Shown piece after piece: positions 1 through 11,862 of a stretch of DNA of 64,000 bases; the first letter of the stretch is position 1; every line of letters begins with the position of its first letter. The stretch comes from Apostichopus japonicus (lineage: Eukaryota; Echinodermata; Holothuroidea; Aspidochirotida; Stichopodidae): positions 25,336,668 to 25,400,667 of the forward strand of contig NC_092569.1 in assembly GCF_037975245.1 (NCBI RefSeq), given 5' to 3'. The notes beneath the pieces are model-generated. The model was not told the DNA's origin. It did no database searches and was given only the letters and a program-made list of their open reading frames with translations. Position numbers and translations under genes: made by a program.

Positions 1-78
1 AAGGTTGCCGAACCCTTCCTTATAGCTGGCCCACAACAGGAAGAAGTCGACACTACCATCTTGTCGACGCTGGAACAC
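1..78 (-). CDS. FReD mosaic gene, exon 7 (partial): second fibrinogen-related domain
   Basis: After a TTTTGTCAG acceptor, 26 codons are readable before the window edge: VFQRRQDGSVDFF, then WASYKEGFGNL. This is the FReD middle segment following GGGWT of exon 6, in phase 0. The gene continues beyond position 1, so the end of the domain and the protein length are unknown. The seven exons total 382 codons in this window. Confidence 0.75.
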   Translation of the reverse strand, partial: MFQRRQDGSVDFFLLWASYKEGFGNL

Positions 79-535
79 CTGACAAAAGAAATTGGGGAAG
101 ATTAACATGTAACCCGTGATGTCTTTTTGAAGTATTGTCTTTTAATAGTACTTCCTGTTCATATTCGAACATATTAGGTACAACTTATACTTATAGATTT
201 ACTTTCTAATTCTCATATTTAAGTCGGATACATAGCAATGATCCTTCTATGCGAAGGATTGTAAGTGATTATCATTTCCGTACCGATAAAGTTTCATTGA
301 ACATGAATACATATTACATGGATTACTTGAGTTGTATTACACTCTTCTGGGTCTACTTATATTTTTACCAGTATTGTACGGCGTACCCTGTGCAGTAAAA
401 TAACTTAGACTAGGATGGTCAATTGAACACCTTATTAAGTAATTTTGGATTTAATATTAATGCAAAATAGAGTGACCAGCGTTACAAAGCCTTCGGAATC
501 GTAAGATTTGTGGATCAAACAAAATGGTAACTTAC

Positions 536-844
536 CGTCCATCCTCCTCCGTCTGTCATGTTACAGAAGACATCGAATGCAGACCCGGTCCATCCAGTTG
601 GTCTTATTTTATAGATACCGCTAGTTCTCGATCCAGCATCGTAAACTTCCGCACAATCTTTAGGCGGTACGTTGCATATTTGGCCATCTCCTATGTAACT
701 CTCATCACAAAAGCATTGCCTTATATCGTTCCTGATGTCACAAACCGCGTTGGGACTGCAAGCATAGTCTTCCTCCCAGTCGATCTGACCGTTGGTACAA
801 ACACCCTTTCTTCTGCATCCAGATGTCACGTAAAAACCACCTTC
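536..844 (-). CDS. FReD mosaic gene, exon 6: EGF-like domain and start of second fibrinogen-related domain
   Basis: A 309-nt exon, phase 0 at both ends (acceptor TTTGTATACAG, donor ACG|GTAAGT). The first half continues the TIL tail (EGGFYVTSGC). It then encodes an EGF/nidogen-type unit (CSPNAVCDI, CFCDESYIGDGQIC). The second half opens a new FReD: DCAEVYDAG, TSGIYKIRPTG, FDVFCNMTDGGGWT. Together with exon 7 this gives the order signal peptide, truncated FReD, TIL, EGF, FReD. The exon break right after GGGWT is the same as in the first FReD, which suggests that the two domains arose by exon duplication. Confidence 0.82.
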
Positions 845-890
845 CTGTATACAAATTAAGTGTTATAATAGAAACGTTAGCTACAGTTGG

Positions 891-1075
891 TTACTCCTGC
901 TTTTGAAGGTTCATAAATAAAAAATGCAACATTTCCCCAACCCGCGTTTGACGAAATCTCTGCGCTTAATGTGTCCGTACCATTCGCCGGTGATACCGTG
1001 AGGATATTAACGGAGTTCGTCAAAGAGAGACGGCAGTTGTCATTCATACAATCGAACGAAGCATGTGAGAGTTGT
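891..1075 (-). other. Open, exon-like stretch inside the FReD gene intron
   Basis: On the minus strand one frame stays open for about 60 codons between exons 5 and 6 (SFDCMNDNCRLSLTNSVN, then AEISSNAGWGNVAFF). It resembles a small extracellular segment. The only 3' boundary seen is a weak GTAACC donor. No convincing acceptor lies within the ~60 nt upstream, and exons 5 and 6 join well without it. It may be a decayed or alternative exon, or chance. Confidence 0.2.
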
Positions 1076-1133
1076 CGATCACATTATTGTTTTACATTTT
1101 TACATGTTTTAGCTTATGGTTTTGTAAACTTAC

Positions 1134-1345
1134 TGGTATAACTGTTCGATCGTCTGATACATAACATCCACACTGTTCTTGGGGTACACAATCAGATCCA
1201 TTCATCAAGAATCCATGTGGACAGACACATCCGTTGCTTCTAACACAGCTATCTTCCTGGCAATCTCCTGGGGTTTCACATGTTCTCTGGCAGGCGTTTT
1301 CACAGTTTTCAATGATCATGTTGTGTTGACACCATGTTATGACAT
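1134..1345 (-). CDS. FReD mosaic gene, exon 5: TIL (trypsin-inhibitor-like, cysteine-rich) domain
   Basis: A 212-nt exon (acceptor TTTTCGCAG, donor CCA|GTAAGT) enters in phase 1 and leaves in phase 0, compatible with both neighbours. It encodes a TIL module with about ten cysteines: CENACQRTC, CVRSNGCVCPHGF, then the typical end of CVPQEQCGCY. TIL domains occur in serine-protease inhibitors and between VWD/EGF units of secreted mosaics. Joined to the next exon it reads VIP-EGGFYV, the usual link after a TIL domain, which supports this splice. A Met at 1406 lies in the same frame and could start a separate gene with a hydrophobic leader. Phase agreement with exon 4 makes an internal exon more likely. 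Confidence 0.72.
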
Positions 1346-1753
1346 CTGCGAAAATACAACATTCCGAAAAACTGGTCAGAAAAATTATAACGAAAACGGT
1401 CTGCACGTTGTACTACACTTGCTTGTTAGATTAAAGAATGTACTTATTTGAGTAAAGGCAGGTATATTACCCATCCATTCAAAAAGTAAAAATACACTAT
1501 TTTATGTTAATATTATCAAAATGGAACTCATTTGTAGGGATTTTAATATAAAAACATGTTCAAATCACTGCTGTTGCTAGACACAGTCATAAACTACCAC
1601 CGAATTCATTTTTTAAAATTTATTTAATTGTATTATTGAGTATATGGGCGTTCTAAAGAAGACGAGAAAATATCCAGCAAATTTACAGAAATCAGTATTG
1701 GATCTTTTAAAAGAAAAATAAGAAATAATTTCAAGTGAAAACATTGAACTCAC

Positions 1754-2018
1754 CAGTTGAGGCAGAATATTTTCCAAGGTGAACTATGCTGTAGTTTCCC
1801 AAATTGTCACTTATGCGAAAATCGTCGTAAGAAATTTCAATTACGGAGCCACTTGCTGTGGTCATCTCAATCATAATTTCATATCTTTTCTGATTCGTCA
1901 AGAAAGATAGTTTCTCATTACCAAGCCAAAATTCCTGATTTAGGAAGCCAAAGCCAGACTTGTAACTGTCCCAATCTCGGTTAAAATCAATGGCCCCGTC
2001 GAAGCGACGCTGTATAAT
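1754..2018 (-). CDS. FReD mosaic gene, exon 4: middle of first fibrinogen-related domain
   Basis: A 265-nt exon (acceptor CCCATAG, donor GTGAGT) encodes the canonical middle of a FReD: IIQRRFDGAIDFNRDW, YKSGFGF, EFWLGNE, then LTNQKRYEIMIEM and a strand-rich stretch ending near YSIVHLGKYSAS. The preceding exon ends GWT, so the join reads GWT-IIQRR as expected. It ends in phase 1. The last ~90 residues of a normal FReD (calcium site, NLNG and ligand-pocket region) are not encoded here or anywhere visible between 1346 and 1753. The next in-phase exon is a TIL module, so the first FReD appears truncated. Confidence 0.8.
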
Positions 2019-2196
2019 CTATGGGAAGACAAAACGATTTTTATCACTTGTTATTGAGATACAAATGTCAAAGTATAGATTCCTACTTAATATTATTTGC
2101 TTTTCCTATCGCGGTTCCCAGATGTTACCTCAGAGGCGTAGCGACGTCTGCTTTAAATGCGAAACCACATTTGCTGTTACCCTCTCTTCTTCGGTG

Positions 2197-2199
<3 letters not shown>

Positions 2200-2266
<67 letters not shown>
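2200..2266. repeat. (TA)n microsatellite
   Basis: An uninterrupted TA dinucleotide run of about 66 bp in the intron between FReD exons 3 and 4. Open frames reading YIYIYI through it are artefacts. Confidence 0.95.
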
Positions 2267-2269
<3 letters not shown>

Positions 2270-2680
2270 ACCACTATAAAAAGTCACAGCAGTTAAAAGA
2301 ATTTCTAACTCCAAGTATACATATTGTCGCAACTTATGTTCACTCGCCCCATCAATAAGAGTAACGACAGCTTTCTCTTCCACCCTGAAGTTCATCTCTA
2401 GTATACACTTCCAACCTTATATGATCACTGAAAAAGTGGACGCATGGTAGTTAATAGACTGGATAATAATGAAGTACATTGTCTACATAGCCCAAAGGTA
2501 TATGTATCAAGCCCACACTAGCTGATATAAAAGGGGTCACCGGGAAAAAAATGCAACAATATACTTTCGGGCTCATAGCTTTCTTAAATGTTGCTTTAAC
2601 CATTAGAAAAACCACACAAGATTGAGTTTAATGATTATAGGAGGACTTCTCAAACTATTAGTACGTAAAATCAAACTTAC

Positions 2681-2850
2681 CGTCCAACCTTTGGAATTGA
2701 CTGGATTGTCGCAGTAAACCTGAAACGGTTCCCAATAACCATCTGGTTTGATCAAGAAGACACCACTAGAGGTATTGGATGTACATCGTGCCTGCATATC
2801 CCAGCAATCTCTTAGGTAATCGGGATGTTGGTAAAAGAAAAACGACGCGT
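2681..2850 (-). CDS. FReD mosaic gene, exon 3: start of first fibrinogen-related domain
   Basis: This 170-nt exon is flanked by CTTTCAG and GTAAGT. It encodes the N-terminal part of a fibrinogen C-terminal-like domain: a DCWD start, SSGVFLIKPDG, then FQVYCDNP and the hallmark GWT at the exon end. These match the family pattern (DC-x(n)-SGVYxIxP, VYCDM, GGWTV). Such domains act in secreted lectins (ficolins, ryncolins, FREPs) that bind acetylated sugars or microbial surfaces. It leaves in phase 0, directly before IIQRRFDG in the next exon, as in canonical FReD gene structure. Pathogen binding by this protein is inference. Confidence 0.8.
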
Positions 2851-3397
2851 CTGAAAGGTTGATAAAACACAGTGTTTTTATAACGGACTAATTATAGGAC
2901 TGCATGCATTTTGAAGAACTTGTAACACTGTTCGTCTTTCTAAGAATAGTTCTGAAATTTTAGTCAGCGCATTGAGTTATTGAATTTATTACTAGATATA
3001 ATATTAAACTGATTTTCATGTTAGAAGCAGGTAAAACAAAAAAGATAACATAATAATGCCTCAAATATTCCCGGGAATAGATTCACCATTGACAGGTGTG
3101 TATCTACTTTAGAAAATACCAGGCCCTTTTTTGACAGGAAATGGCAATCGACCAACGAAAGCAATGATCAAAGTTTCTACTTTTTACAGGTTCATAACCA
3201 ATATTGCAAGATGCTACATTCAAGTTACCTCAAAACATTTAATATGAAAGTCAAATATACAAGCTGTTTTACATTTGTTTACGTAAAATGTTCGGGCTTT
3301 CGAGATTTTCTTTTTAGATCTCACAGTATCACCTTCCCCCAAAAATAAGCCGTAGAGTAAAGATAATTATGAAATAAATATATTTTTGCTATCTTAC

Positions 3398-3443
3398 CAT
3401 TGTCTATTCCCCTCGTTACATCATGGTTAGAATTAAAGGCGAT
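3398..3443 (-). CDS. FReD mosaic gene, exon 2: short linker
   Basis: A 46-nt exon lies between a pyrimidine-rich acceptor (TTTTCGACAG) and a GTAAGA donor. It encodes 15 residues (IAFNSNHDVTRGIDN) plus one base, so it enters in phase 0 and leaves in phase 1. That matches the two leftover bases at the start of the exon at 2850 and restores a GAC (Asp) codon. No domain is visible. It is the spacer between signal peptide and lectin domain. Confidence 0.5.
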
Positions 3444-4269
3444 CTGTCGAAAAGATAAACAAAATAAATACAACGTAAGACGTATACAGAAATAAAGAAA
3501 AAACATGTTAGCAGCGTACTTCGACAATCATAAACGTCCAATACTTGTTAATGGCGAGGTTAATATGCATTTGGCACGGGTTGGAAGGTGTGTGTGTTTG
3601 TATGGAAGGGGGTGGGGGTGGGCGACTTGCAAGGAAACAAGTCTAAAAGTCAATTTAAAAATTCATACTTGGTCTATGGATTATAGCTTCGGCTCATAAA
3701 TTCACACAGGAACAAAAGTTGAAAAATATCAAGAAGGCGAAAGAAATTCAAAGTTAAAGCGGATTTCGGCATTGCTTTTAACAAATGCTACAAACGCCAT
3801 TAATTTCAGTCATAATGTAATTTATCTAACGAAAATAAGATTAATTGCTAATTAAAAGATTGCTATATGTACTTTACATTTCCCCGATTATTTTAAATTC
3901 TGAATATAACTCATTAGCTTCGTGTCGAGCGTTTGTTCTCTGTCACTGGATTTGATTACGTACCTTGCCAACCCCAACCCTTTGTCTATTCTACTCACTG
4001 TAAATCAACAAAAGTATCTAATTGCAGTTAAAAAATTATGGTTAAGACAGACGGATATCGACTGGCTTCGAGTAAATATTATATTCATATCTTTACTGCC
4101 TGTCGTCTTTTAACTTATGACGAATCGTTTATTATGATGTATATTGCCATTATAAACACGCACGTATTTTCCTGTTTGAGACGGGTTACAAAAGTGAGCT
4201 TTAGCATCCTTTTATTATCTTTTGTTTCAATGTTTACATACAGTACAAAAACACGGAATTGTTTGCTCC

Positions 4270-4672
4270 GCGTTATGAAAACATTTAAAAAGACATTTAA
4301 AGAACAAATGCAGTAATATGGAATATAAAGAGCGAGGTATCTTGTTATCGTATCTAGAATATAGTAAACTAAAACAAACATGTATACTTCAGCTTAAAGG
4401 TTTTCGTAAGTATTGTTAGGGTTGTACGAACCGTTTTGAACACATCTGAAACTAGTTCTGATAAGACTTATAAAAGGTTTGACGGCCTTTCGCTATGAAA
4501 AACATTAAAGCGACATTGAAATTGTTCCAAGTAATATTAATTAAGAAGAGCGAGATAACTTGTTGTTGTACCTTGAATGAAGTAAATTACAAACAAATTG
4601 ACTTTAGCGTTAACTTTTTCTAAGTATTGTTAGGGTTGTACGAACCGTTTTGGACACATGTGAAACTGACTC
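4270..4672. repeat. Local tandem duplication, unit about 220 bp
   Basis: Two diverged copies lie head to tail. Both contain a TATGAAAA-ACATT-like start, an AGAGCGAG segment, TTGTTRT-GTA, and the well-preserved TAAGTATTGTTAGGGTTG near 4408 and 4622, followed by ACGAACCGTTTT and an ACACAT-GTGAAACT end. Only the last ~50 bp are highly similar, so the duplication is old. Confidence 0.6.
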
Positions 4673-6932
4673 TTTAAAATGTTAGCAATTATTTAGACTA
4701 CATGTTATTGATTCCTGATAATCAAGAAGAATCTATGTTTAATTCATAATTTTAAATATAATGTTGTTAGAAATGTAAAGAATAAAAGGTCGTCTCACTG
4801 ATATTAAAACTACACATCGCATTTAACTTAATTGTTATCTGTGATTTGCTATATTATTAACAATTGTCAGTTTGGTCATCACTTATATGTTACATGGTAT
4901 TAGAGATAGTCGACAATATAATTTTAGCAGAATATTTTAAAATAAAATTTAAAATAAATATTATCATTATGAATTAAATTTGGTAAATTCCTTTCTGGTC
5001 AGTATGCCGCAGCGTTATTTTGCTTCCATCAGCCAGCTATATTTTAAATTGAAGCTATGATAAATATTTTTAAAGTTAAACATTTATTGTTATGGACAAT
5101 GTTGTTGGTGATATAAATATTAGCTTGCTTTGTCTTTACAAGGTTTGACAATCAAACTGAAGCCGGAACTGGGTCGGAAAAATCCTACAAAGTACGAGCT
5201 GTCCGAACTGATGTATCAGGAAAAAAAGATTTCTATATAAATGTTTGAGACTGCAATAAGAATTAGAAGTACATAAATGAGTATAGAATGAAATGTATAT
5301 GTTCAATTGGAACAAAATTTGTCTCAAATCTGATACAAATTTCTGTGTTTGAGCCTATAATAAAAAAAATGGTGGATATTTGGTTCATTGACATATTCAA
5401 TCAAGCAACAGTTGAAAAGCATATGAAAGATTGTTACATTTAGTTATTTCTTCTTTGTAATTGATCGTTTCGGTTGACTGTCAAGTAAATTAAAAACCAC
5501 TCATTTATGAGTGTATTCAAATAAATACTCACCTTTGAAAAAAATTTCAATTACTACATCATTTATGGACCATTTTACAAAGCATGAACTTCACGAGGTT
5601 TTGTTTGAAATAAAATCATATCCGTGTACGGCTTTTATTCAACAGCAACTTTAAAACCATTCAATAGTATGTTGCAAATAAACAGTTCTTGTACGGTTCT
5701 TGTATACTAGTAGGTAGCTCTCTGGTTAGCGAAGACATGATTGCTTTTCGATTATCACAGAAAATAATGTTAAAGTCAATAATTTGTGTATTATTTACAA
5801 GTCATCACCCAACGTATGAGAAAGTTGATACAATAAAGTTTCTAACGAATTCGACTTCATTTAGCAAAAGGAAATATTTGCAAATCAAAGCACAAAAAAG
5901 CAACTCATATCACTTCATTAAAAAATAAGTAATAATCTCGTTGCAATGTTTAAACTGATCTATACCTTTACCTACAAAACGGATATTTTAATTAAATAGA
6001 TTACCGATTTTGACTTTGCGAAGAGTGTTTGATTAGTGAAGTGTGATACTAATATATAAAAGTTAAAAGAAATTTTTAAAAGCAATTTAGGAAATTAAGT
6101 AGTGGCAATTTACCAACAGGAAGAATCTATATGGGACATTTGGTTATTCTGGGAAAGTATCATAATATATAGTGTTACTTTCATATAATATTATGTTATA
6201 AAAAAATATATGTGATGTTAAATAAGTATATTATTATGCCACGAGTATTATGTTAATATTCTGCTATGCTAAGATCTAACGCAAGTTAATACTTTGTCGC
6301 TACACTACTGCACGCATGCATTAAATGCAACAATGAATCATTATGCACTAAATGTTAGCGGGTATTATAGTTAAGAAATGTCAAACAATTTATAAAGATA
6401 TCTTAGTAACTGGAGATTATGAGGAATCAATGTATTTTATTTTATTTCAATTGTTAGCGTTTATAGCACTAATTGTAACAATTCTTAAATTTTCCAAAAA
6501 CCTATACTTAGGCTCATTTTAACAACTATAATAACAATAGAAAGTATTTCATATGTGAAAGTATTTTATATGACGACACTATCACATCGGGTTGGTATAT
6601 GTGAAGATAAAAAAGTCACAAACTCTTGCTTTTGAATCTTTCTGGTAAGATAAGTAATATATGGCAAGGAGTGGAGCGGGAAATCTTCAAAATTGTATTA
6701 AACTTATCGTTCAACACGATAATTGGCAGGTACGGTAATGATTTTAAATTGAAGATTCTTTAATAAATTAAAGATTTCAACCTATGCCGGTGTTCAAACT
6801 TGCATACAGCAATGTAACAGTACATTATGTTTTACAATGCATTTCAGTACTTGAATCTGTTCTATATCTATGAGAAGCACAAAATACTTATATTTATTAC
6901 ACGTAAAACATAGTTATAGGAAATTACCAATC

Positions 6933-7246
6933 GTGAATATATATTAGGCGACTATTTGATATATTACTGGTAAGGATACTCAAGTATATATAATAGGGTG
7001 AGAGTAAAATAAAGATATTTAGAAAGTTGGATGAAAACCTTCAAGGTGTACTTTTATATATCTGTGAAACGTCGAACAGAGGATATAACAAAATATGAAT
7101 ATATATCAAACTATCAGAAATATTACTGGGAAAGACACTCAAGTATATAGAGAAATAGAGTGGGTGTAAAATAAAGATCTTTAGAAAGTTGTATGTAAAC
7201 CTACAAGGTGTAATACTATGTCTGTAAAACGTCGAACAGAGGATAT
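6933..7246. repeat. Tandem duplication, unit about 155 bp
   Basis: Copy 1 (about 6933-7091) and copy 2 (about 7097-7246) share in the same order GAATATATAT, ATATTACTGG, ACTCAAGTATATA, GTAAAATAAAGAT, TTTAGAAAGTTG, CAAGGTGTA and AAACGTCGAACAGAGGATAT. Identity is high by eye. No coding content. Confidence 0.75.
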
Positions 7247-8356
7247 ATATATATAAAAAATGATTCTATGGATTGCATCACTAGATTTGAAACTTACTAG
7301 TTTTTAGAGTACAAGTCATCTTTCAAACTGCCATTTTGATGCCAATTCAATGCCAACTAGATTAATCCTACAGATTACATTTTCATTAAGTTAGCTTAAG
7401 ATTATGTGGTTATATACAAATTGAATTAAGATGACTTTCATTGAAGAAACTTCTAATTTAAAGTACTCTGCTTTGTAAGAGGAACATGTTGATGGCAAAA
7501 AAGCTTATATAGATTGCCTATTTCTAGTTCCGAGAACCTGGTGTCAATTCGGGTTTTTCGAGATTTTAAAGAAAATTGCTTTATTTATTACATCACAAAG
7601 TTAACCAAGATAACGGTGTCTGTACTGATCAATATTTGGCTAACATAATATCACGTTTCTTGTATTGACACATAACAGGAGATGAAACTGTTAGTATTAT
7701 CTAAATCAGATGCAACTTGGTAAAAGTTCCGTGGTAAATTTCCTCTGACTGTGATTGTGCATAAAACATATTCAGAATCGTGTAAAAGAAACATTTTAAG
7801 CGAACCTAAATAAATTTGGAAGGCACGTAAAACGAAGGTTAATTGATAAAATGCGTGTGGTGTAGTCACACTAGAAGAATGAAACGTATGGCTGGTTCGT
7901 AGGCGAACATATGTTTTTATTTTTAGTAGTGGTAAATCATGGTATTCATTGAAAAGGATAATGCTTGTACACGATTTCTTACAGCTGAAATGTAAAAGGA
8001 AATTTTAATGGTTGGAGTAGCTGATTTTTGTTCTGCTACAGGTAGTGGAATGGGAGTTATCACGAAATTTGTTAATGTTGATGTTTCATGTATATTATTC
8101 TGAGATCTTGCAATAATATTGAAATATTAAAATACAGTTGTCATGACATATGGACACAATCAGCAGTTTAAGATGCTGGTATATGTACTTAAAAAAAAAA
8201 AAATCAAAAAAGAACATGTCGTTTAGTCAGTCAGCAAGTCGGTCAATGAAAATAAAAAAGTGAAAGAAAAAAGAAAAGTGAAATAATTTAAGTTTTTTAC
8301 GCTTTACAATGCAGAAGAAAGCATTACACTTGTAAGAGAAAGAAATCAGTACTTAC

Positions 8357-8422
8357 CACATCTTGAAAACACCAGAAACATGGGATCCAAATGAAAAAAG
8401 AAAATGGCTTCACCTGAAACAT
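8357..8422 (-). CDS. FReD mosaic gene, exon 1: signal peptide
   Basis: This is the proposed first coding exon of the fibrinogen-related mosaic gene. ATG is at 8422-8420 and reads 22 codons beginning MFQVKPFSFF, followed by a hydrophobic, aromatic-rich stretch typical of a secretion signal. It ends in phase 0 at a strong donor (GTG|GTAAGT). The next minus-strand exon at 3443-3398 also starts in phase 0, so the join keeps the frame. The intervening intron is about 4.9 kb. The start was chosen because it is the only Met in frame with a hydrophobic leader before a good donor upstream of the domain exons. A competing acceptor-like CAG lies just inside the exon (ATGTTTCAG), so this could instead be an internal exon. 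The signal-peptide assignment is inference. Confidence 0.5.
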
Positions 8423-10639
8423 TTTCATTTTGAATGTAAGATATCTATAGACAACCGCTCTCTTCTATCTTCAGACACATTGTGATCACAGTTCACGTTA
8501 TTTAATGACTGATTGTGACATTTTGTCCGCCATCACGGAAACAGTATTGGTACGGAGTTGCAGTTCTACCATATCTTTATGGACACATAAATATATAATA
8601 TGTGTACACTATATGTCATTCGGATTCTCTGAGATGTGATCAGACCCATATCAAGTACCGTAAAAAAAAGCAGTAATAAATAGAAGAAAGCCAAATAATA
8701 TTACCATAAAGTCTAAGGCCATAAAATGATGACGAAATTGTACCTGGCATGTGTATGGTCGCTCAGTAAAACCATAACCAAAATTCAAAACTAGTATTTA
8801 TGGTATCGTTTGATAAACATGTATCTATGCCAATTCACACGTAAACGTAACGGTCTCAACTATCGGCGCCTTTATAGTACCGTATTCTGTAACACTTCAC
8901 AATGGAACTATTACGCGCCCTTATAGTACATTTTGGCTCACTTCACGTGAACTTCTCGTGCAAGTCAAGTTGCTTTGAGAAGTGTGATAGTCGTGAATAA
9001 TATTATAAGACTGTGCAAGAGGCTGGTTTCCATTTACGATTCGACTAAAAGAGGCAACCCAGGATAATCGGAGGGATTTTAATATTGTCTCAATCGATGG
9101 GTCACGGCTTACTACATCGTTTCATGTACTTGAGGTTTCAACACCTTACACTATACATTCCCACCAGTTAATACAAAATGGTTACTGTCCCAGGGGTCAA
9201 AGGTGATCTTTGCTCCACTTACCAGTTATGATATTCTACCTTGCGATGTAATATCGGCTCTTCATGTTATGGTACTGAACTGATTTATTCTTTAATTGTA
9301 GATTAGGAACGGAGGACAAAGTAGTTATCTCACAATCATAAAACCCGCGAAAATAATTATAATATATTTTGTGCTCACTGAAATTGATAGGCAATGTTTA
9401 TTGCATATTTTTCTACGCAATTTTACCACATTTTGGTGTTTTTATTTTCTGTGGTTACATCGATTCAAACAATATAATTTATGTAACACTTCTTCAAGAG
9501 AATCATATAGTGCAGCATAATGTGCGTGTTATCGTGTTATTGTTTATGTCTAGTACGCTCTTCATAATCGTGTTGCACAATAATTAATTTACTATACTTG
9601 AAAGAACATTTCTCTAATTAGATTCATGCCTTTGAGATTAAATCGTCACCATAATAAAGAACGAAAGACTTTTTCCCGAAGTTCAGACTGATATGCAAAT
9701 ATAAACAATTAACTTTTAAAAATGGATAAAAGAAATAATATGAAATGACATCTTAATGGTCTACAATGTTTGTCAAATTGACAAATAAATGTGGCTTTAT
9801 TATAATAATAATTTGTTTCTTTTTTTTTACATATTTTACAGACTACTTAATAATAATAATATGAGCTAAAGATTTAATAGCCTATGGGATGTATTGATAT
9901 GTTATGAAACAAGCACTAACTCCTCGTAAAGACTTTGTAAAACACTATTCAAACACATTACAGAGTGTCAAAGGTAGTGATCGGAAATTTCTAACTATAC
10001 TGTAAAACATACGAAGAAATTTACACCAATTTTGGCAACAAAATGACCTCACGGTCGGGGCATATCAAACTTTGCGGTGGGAACTTATTTGACAATGAGC
10101 TCGTTAAATGTCACGGACGTTAACCAATGAGAAGCGTTAACTTGTTAACGTCACATGCAAATGCATTTAAATCGTCGCCACGCCAAGACACTGCAAGCTT
10201 GGTCAATATTTATCAACCGATTTTGTAAAGTAAGCTAATCATTTGACGTTATTCATAAGAATGGAATAACGGACATGCTTTGTAAATCAGGCAGTTGATA
10301 TGTAACACAAAATCTACCACAGTGACACTCGTTTTGGAGCACAAAAGAGGCCACGGTCTACCCTCGTAGTTGTATCGTAGTATCGCTCGTATATGCTAGC
10401 CTAGGCACATGCTTATTAATATACGAGTATATCAGTAAAAACTGTCAGATGGGTTAGATTATAATATCTCATTTAATGAAATGTAACACCCATAGTCAAC
10501 TCATAGTTCCCTGTTTTATAAGCCTAGGAAATTTTCACTGCACTATATTTGTAGTATTATGAATAATCCCTTGATTGTGCTCTGATTGTTGGGTTTTGAT
10601 AGCAGCAAATAGTTCAGTAGTTGCGATATTGGCGCGCAC
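8423..10639. other. Gene-free upstream stretch
   Basis: AT-rich DNA upstream of the FReD gene's proposed first exon. I see no domain-encoding exon on either strand, no RNA gene and no clear transposon termini. The FReD promoter would lie within its start-proximal part. A TATA-like string near 8590-8602 is present, but in such AT-rich DNA it carries little weight. Confidence 0.35.
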
Positions 10640-11130
10640 GTATACGATGCTGTGTGACAATAGTTCATGTTCGTAGCACCCAAGCCGAAAAGGTGTGAGC
10701 TTATATTTGCTCTTAACGTGTAGCATATTATGCATTTATATGCCAGGGTGTTATAACACACTAACACGTGTTATGTATTGGGAGCATGCGAGAGCTAGAT
10801 ATGTTAAAGATACAATACAGTAAATCGTAGTGGTATCATATATATATATTTTTTTATTTTTTATTTTTTTTATTTTTACATAATATAAAATATTTTTATG
10901 TTTTTTATATTTTTTTATATTTTTATATTTTTTATATTTTTTTATATTTTTATAGTTTTATATTTTTTTTAACACAGGCCGCAATAAAATGTGCCTCTAG
11001 CATAACACGTGTTATCATGTTATAACACAGTTGCATATAAATGCGCAATATATTCAAGTCGAAAACGCTATTATAAGCAACTGCACAATTCGGTTCGGGT
11101 GCACGTATATACAAGAACATAGGTCTCGGC
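10640..11130. mobile_element. Foldback element / large imperfect palindrome
   Basis: The arms at about 10640-10786 and 10995-11130 are inverted complements. The best segment pairs GCATTTATATGC, GTTATAACA and TAACACGTGTTATG on the left with the reverse complement of CATAACACGTGTTAT, TGTTATAAC and GCATATAAATGC on the right. Weaker pairing continues outward through the GCACCC and CCGAA blocks. The ~200 bp loop is almost pure T/A (TTTTTATA repeats). Structure and size fit a non-autonomous foldback transposon or MITE. No target-site duplication was identified. Confidence 0.6.
10838..10972. repeat. T-rich low-complexity (TTTTTATA)n loop
   Basis: A degenerate T(n)A(n) run, mainly TTTTTATA and TTTTTTATAT units, forming the centre of the foldback structure. 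Confidence 0.85.
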
Positions 11131-11694
11131 TAGTATTTTAACAGGATATAGGGAAACGACTGGCTGTGTTTTACGTGCGCAAGGTTAGATCACAAGTACC
11201 CGCCCACTTCATTGCTTAGTTAGGCAAAGTGCCAGCCAGATGATGCGAACATTACAAAACAACTTAAGAAGTAATTTTAATGTTCTTTCAATTTTATAGG
11301 CCAAGAAAGAATAAACATGGGCTTTTGAAAAAGGTAGGATCAGGCTCATTTTTTTCTAGGCAAGTATAATAGGCTGCAATCCGGCTAATTAAATAACTAA
11401 TAATTAAGTTAGGCACGATAAAAGGGGATCATTCAATATTTAAATTACCAAAAATAAATGCTTAAAATGCTTATAACAGACATTGGTAACATTGTAACAT
11501 AACATTTTAACTCTATGAAACATATTGAAAAGAAAATTAAAATGATACTGAACATAATAGCCTAAGAGGTTCCTACCACAGCCGGGTTAGTTTTGTTAGT
11601 TAATCGGAAGCCTAGCCTATGTTATATATTTTGTAACAAGGTATAGCACTCATCACGGAAAGCCCAGAAAAATCAACTTTTTAAAACTTACTAT

Positions 11695-11862
11695 GTAACT
11701 GTGCCTCCCTTTTGATTCCAGTGCCACATCAGGCAGCTGGATCATGTGTAGCCGATTTGGCGTGTATTTGTGTGTCACCATGAGCCTCATGAACATTTTA
11801 CGACGGCAGACCATCTTTAGATATTGCTTAGTATTAGTTTCACATATATCAAGATTGTTCAT
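11695..11862 (-). other. Possible short exon, unknown product
   Basis: A minus-strand frame starting MNNLDICETN runs to a good GTAAGT donor after GRHSYI. The segment (RRKMFMRLMVTHKYTPNR, then MIQLPDVALESK) has a less AT-biased composition than its surroundings. No family is recognised and no partner exon was found. It could be a first exon of an unseen gene, or chance. Confidence 0.2.

Larger units (their letters stand above)
3444..8356 (-). other. Intron 1 of the FReD mosaic gene
   Basis: AT-rich sequence between the signal-peptide exon and the linker exon. Apart from two local tandem duplications (about 4270-4672 and 6933-7246) and a poly-A run near 8190, nothing coding was recognised. Short open frames here lack family motifs and splice support. 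Confidence 0.4.

Noticed and set aside
524-859. 111-residue plus-strand frame
   Set aside because: Antisense shadow of the EGF/FReD exon.
1346-1406. Start codon at 1406 with a hydrophobic leader as the start of a separate TIL gene
   Set aside because: The acceptor at 1346-1347 gives an in-phase join to the FReD exon, and a better signal-peptide exon exists at 8357. Kept as an alternative only.
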